In this document: positions 62,935-64,000 of the stretch, one piece after another
How the letters are laid out: each line of letters starts with the position of its first letter
Numbering within the stretch: position 1 is the stretch's first letter
The notes under the pieces: generated by a model
What the model saw: the letters and a program-made list of their open reading frames with translations, nothing else
What the model was told of the DNA's origin: nothing
Database searches by the model: none
Made by a program: the position numbers and the translations under genes
Origin: Apostichopus japonicus
Taxonomy: Eukaryota; Echinodermata; Holothuroidea; Aspidochirotida; Stichopodidae
NCBI RefSeq assembly: GCF_037975245.1
Contig: NC_092567.1
Coordinates: 10,378,376 to 10,442,375, forward strand
Reading direction: 5' to 3'
DNA: 64,000 nt

Positions 62935-64000
62935 CGGACAACTACCCCGGACAAGTACCCCCCCCCCCCTGCCAATCACCCCCGGACAAAAACCCTCGAG
63001 GACGAATACCTCCGAGGACAACTACCCCCGGACAAGTACCCCCTTGACAATTACCCCGAGGACAATAAGTTACCCACGGCAATTACCTCTGGGAAAACTC
63101 CACCCGCGAAAATATACCTCACCCAGGTTACTACCCTTTCTAAACCTAAATACGCCCAAATCCCCCCCCCCCCCGCCCGATCCCGTGAACCAAGCGAACC
63201 TTTAGCTGGTGAACACCGTAGTACGAAAGCCTATAAGGGCCATGAAAGCAAATTTTTGTAATCTGATATATCAGATTATTATTCTGGTATAACCAAATTT
63301 GATAGTGCCATATAAAGCGCTATACAAAAACTAACATAACATAACATAACATAACAAATCATCAAGTAAAATTACTCAGAAGAAAACTTAAAAATGGTAA
63401 GTCGCAATAAGCCGGAATTGTTCGGAGATTAATAATACAGAATAGTGTCACTATAACTAATAGTAAATTATTAGTTACTTCTATCAGTGAACAATGCCCC
63501 ACCCTGCAACTGCCGTCCCCACCTATCTTGCCCGGGCCTCGGTCCGTTTTCAAACACTATCCAGGAGTTTTGGGGGCTTTTATATGAAAAACTCGAATCT
63601 TTTTAAAAAGTCGGAAGGAGGTTGAAAGTGCCAGGGCACACGACGACCCTAGTGGTGCCAGTTTAACCAGGGATTTGTTCCATAACAACTTCCTAGTTTA
63701 ACCGGCACCCTGATCCAATTGTAAATATGCGCTAGCAGTTGCCCGAGGGAACAGGGTATATGTTGAGGCCTGCGGGAAACTAAACTCTAAAAAAGACCTG
63801 CGTATCCGTCGCTGCATCTGTCCCCTATAGTTATAGGCACATGTCCAGGGGATATTCGTCCGGGGGATTTATCCGGGGGTTAATTTGTCTAGGAGGTATT
63901 CGCCCGTGGACGTAGTTGTCCGGGTGGGTAGTTGTCCGGGGGGGGGCGGGGCTTTTGTCCTCGGGAGTATCTGTCCGGGTGGTAGTTGTCCTGGGGGGGG
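62935..64000. mobile_element. foldback-type element, right arm cut by window end
   Basis: The left arm (about 62935-63130) is made of repeated CCGGACAACTACCCC / GGACAAGTACCCC units. The right arm (about 63838-64000) has the same units in inverse complement (GGGGTAGTTGTCCGG types). The middle (63130-63838) is unrelated and includes an (ATAAC)n tract near 63335. Long inverted arms built of short subrepeats are typical of foldback elements. The outer end lies beyond the window. The 131-codon frame at 62866-63261 is a product of the repeats. Confidence 0.65.

Noticed and set aside
62866-63261. 131-codon proline-rich frame
   Set aside because: It is the translation of the GGACAA/TACCCC subrepeats in a foldback arm.

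Overview
The window looks like animal nuclear DNA, most likely from an echinoderm and probably a sea cucumber (inference). Reasons: the only recognisable coding sequence is split into exons with GT/AG splice sites, those exons match the large NACHT-LRR (NLR) receptor families known from echinoderms, and the rest is A+T-rich non-coding DNA full of satellites, segmental duplications and small DNA transposons with poly-G/poly-C tracts. Nothing in it suggests a prokaryote: no operons, no packed ORFs, no rRNA. Most open frames longer than 60 codons are chance.

The backbone is one plus-strand NLR-type gene. A NACHT exon (15337-16859) ends in phase 0. A leucine-rich-repeat exon (51100-51308) starts in phase 0 and ends with two bases over, and a short exon (59813-59889) supplies the missing base and continues the LRR frame. 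Both ends of the model are incomplete. The gap between the NACHT and LRR exons would be a 34.2 kb intron, and the next intron is 8.5 kb.

Upstream (1.7-15.1 kb) there are three copies of one 5' region: a conserved block followed by a short ATG-bearing exon and a GTAAGT donor at 2598, 7994 and 9870. Only the third is followed by a NACHT exon. Copy A has two units of a 40-bp repeat just after this donor, whereas copy C has about 81 units (9907-13166) arranged in higher-order blocks. Copy B is interrupted by a transposon whose insertion is proven by the other two copies as empty sites.

The large intron contains a tandem duplication (17.7-21.0 / 21.0-23.1 kb) with hairpin-forming repeats, and a 6.4-7.0 kb segmental duplication (26.13-32.56 / 34.56-41.58 kb). 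The latter carries small, splice-bounded, phase-compatible candidate exons on the minus strand: a possible nested gene I cannot name, partly decayed in each copy. A tract of about 550 bp is nearly identical between the two copies although their flanks have diverged. A cluster of hAT-like and other TIR transposons with visible target-site duplications follows (43.2-47.3 kb). From 47.3 to 62.9 kb I see A+T-rich non-coding DNA and the two LRR exons. The window ends in a foldback-type element with long inverted arms built from short GGACAACTACCCC-like subrepeats, cut by the window edge.
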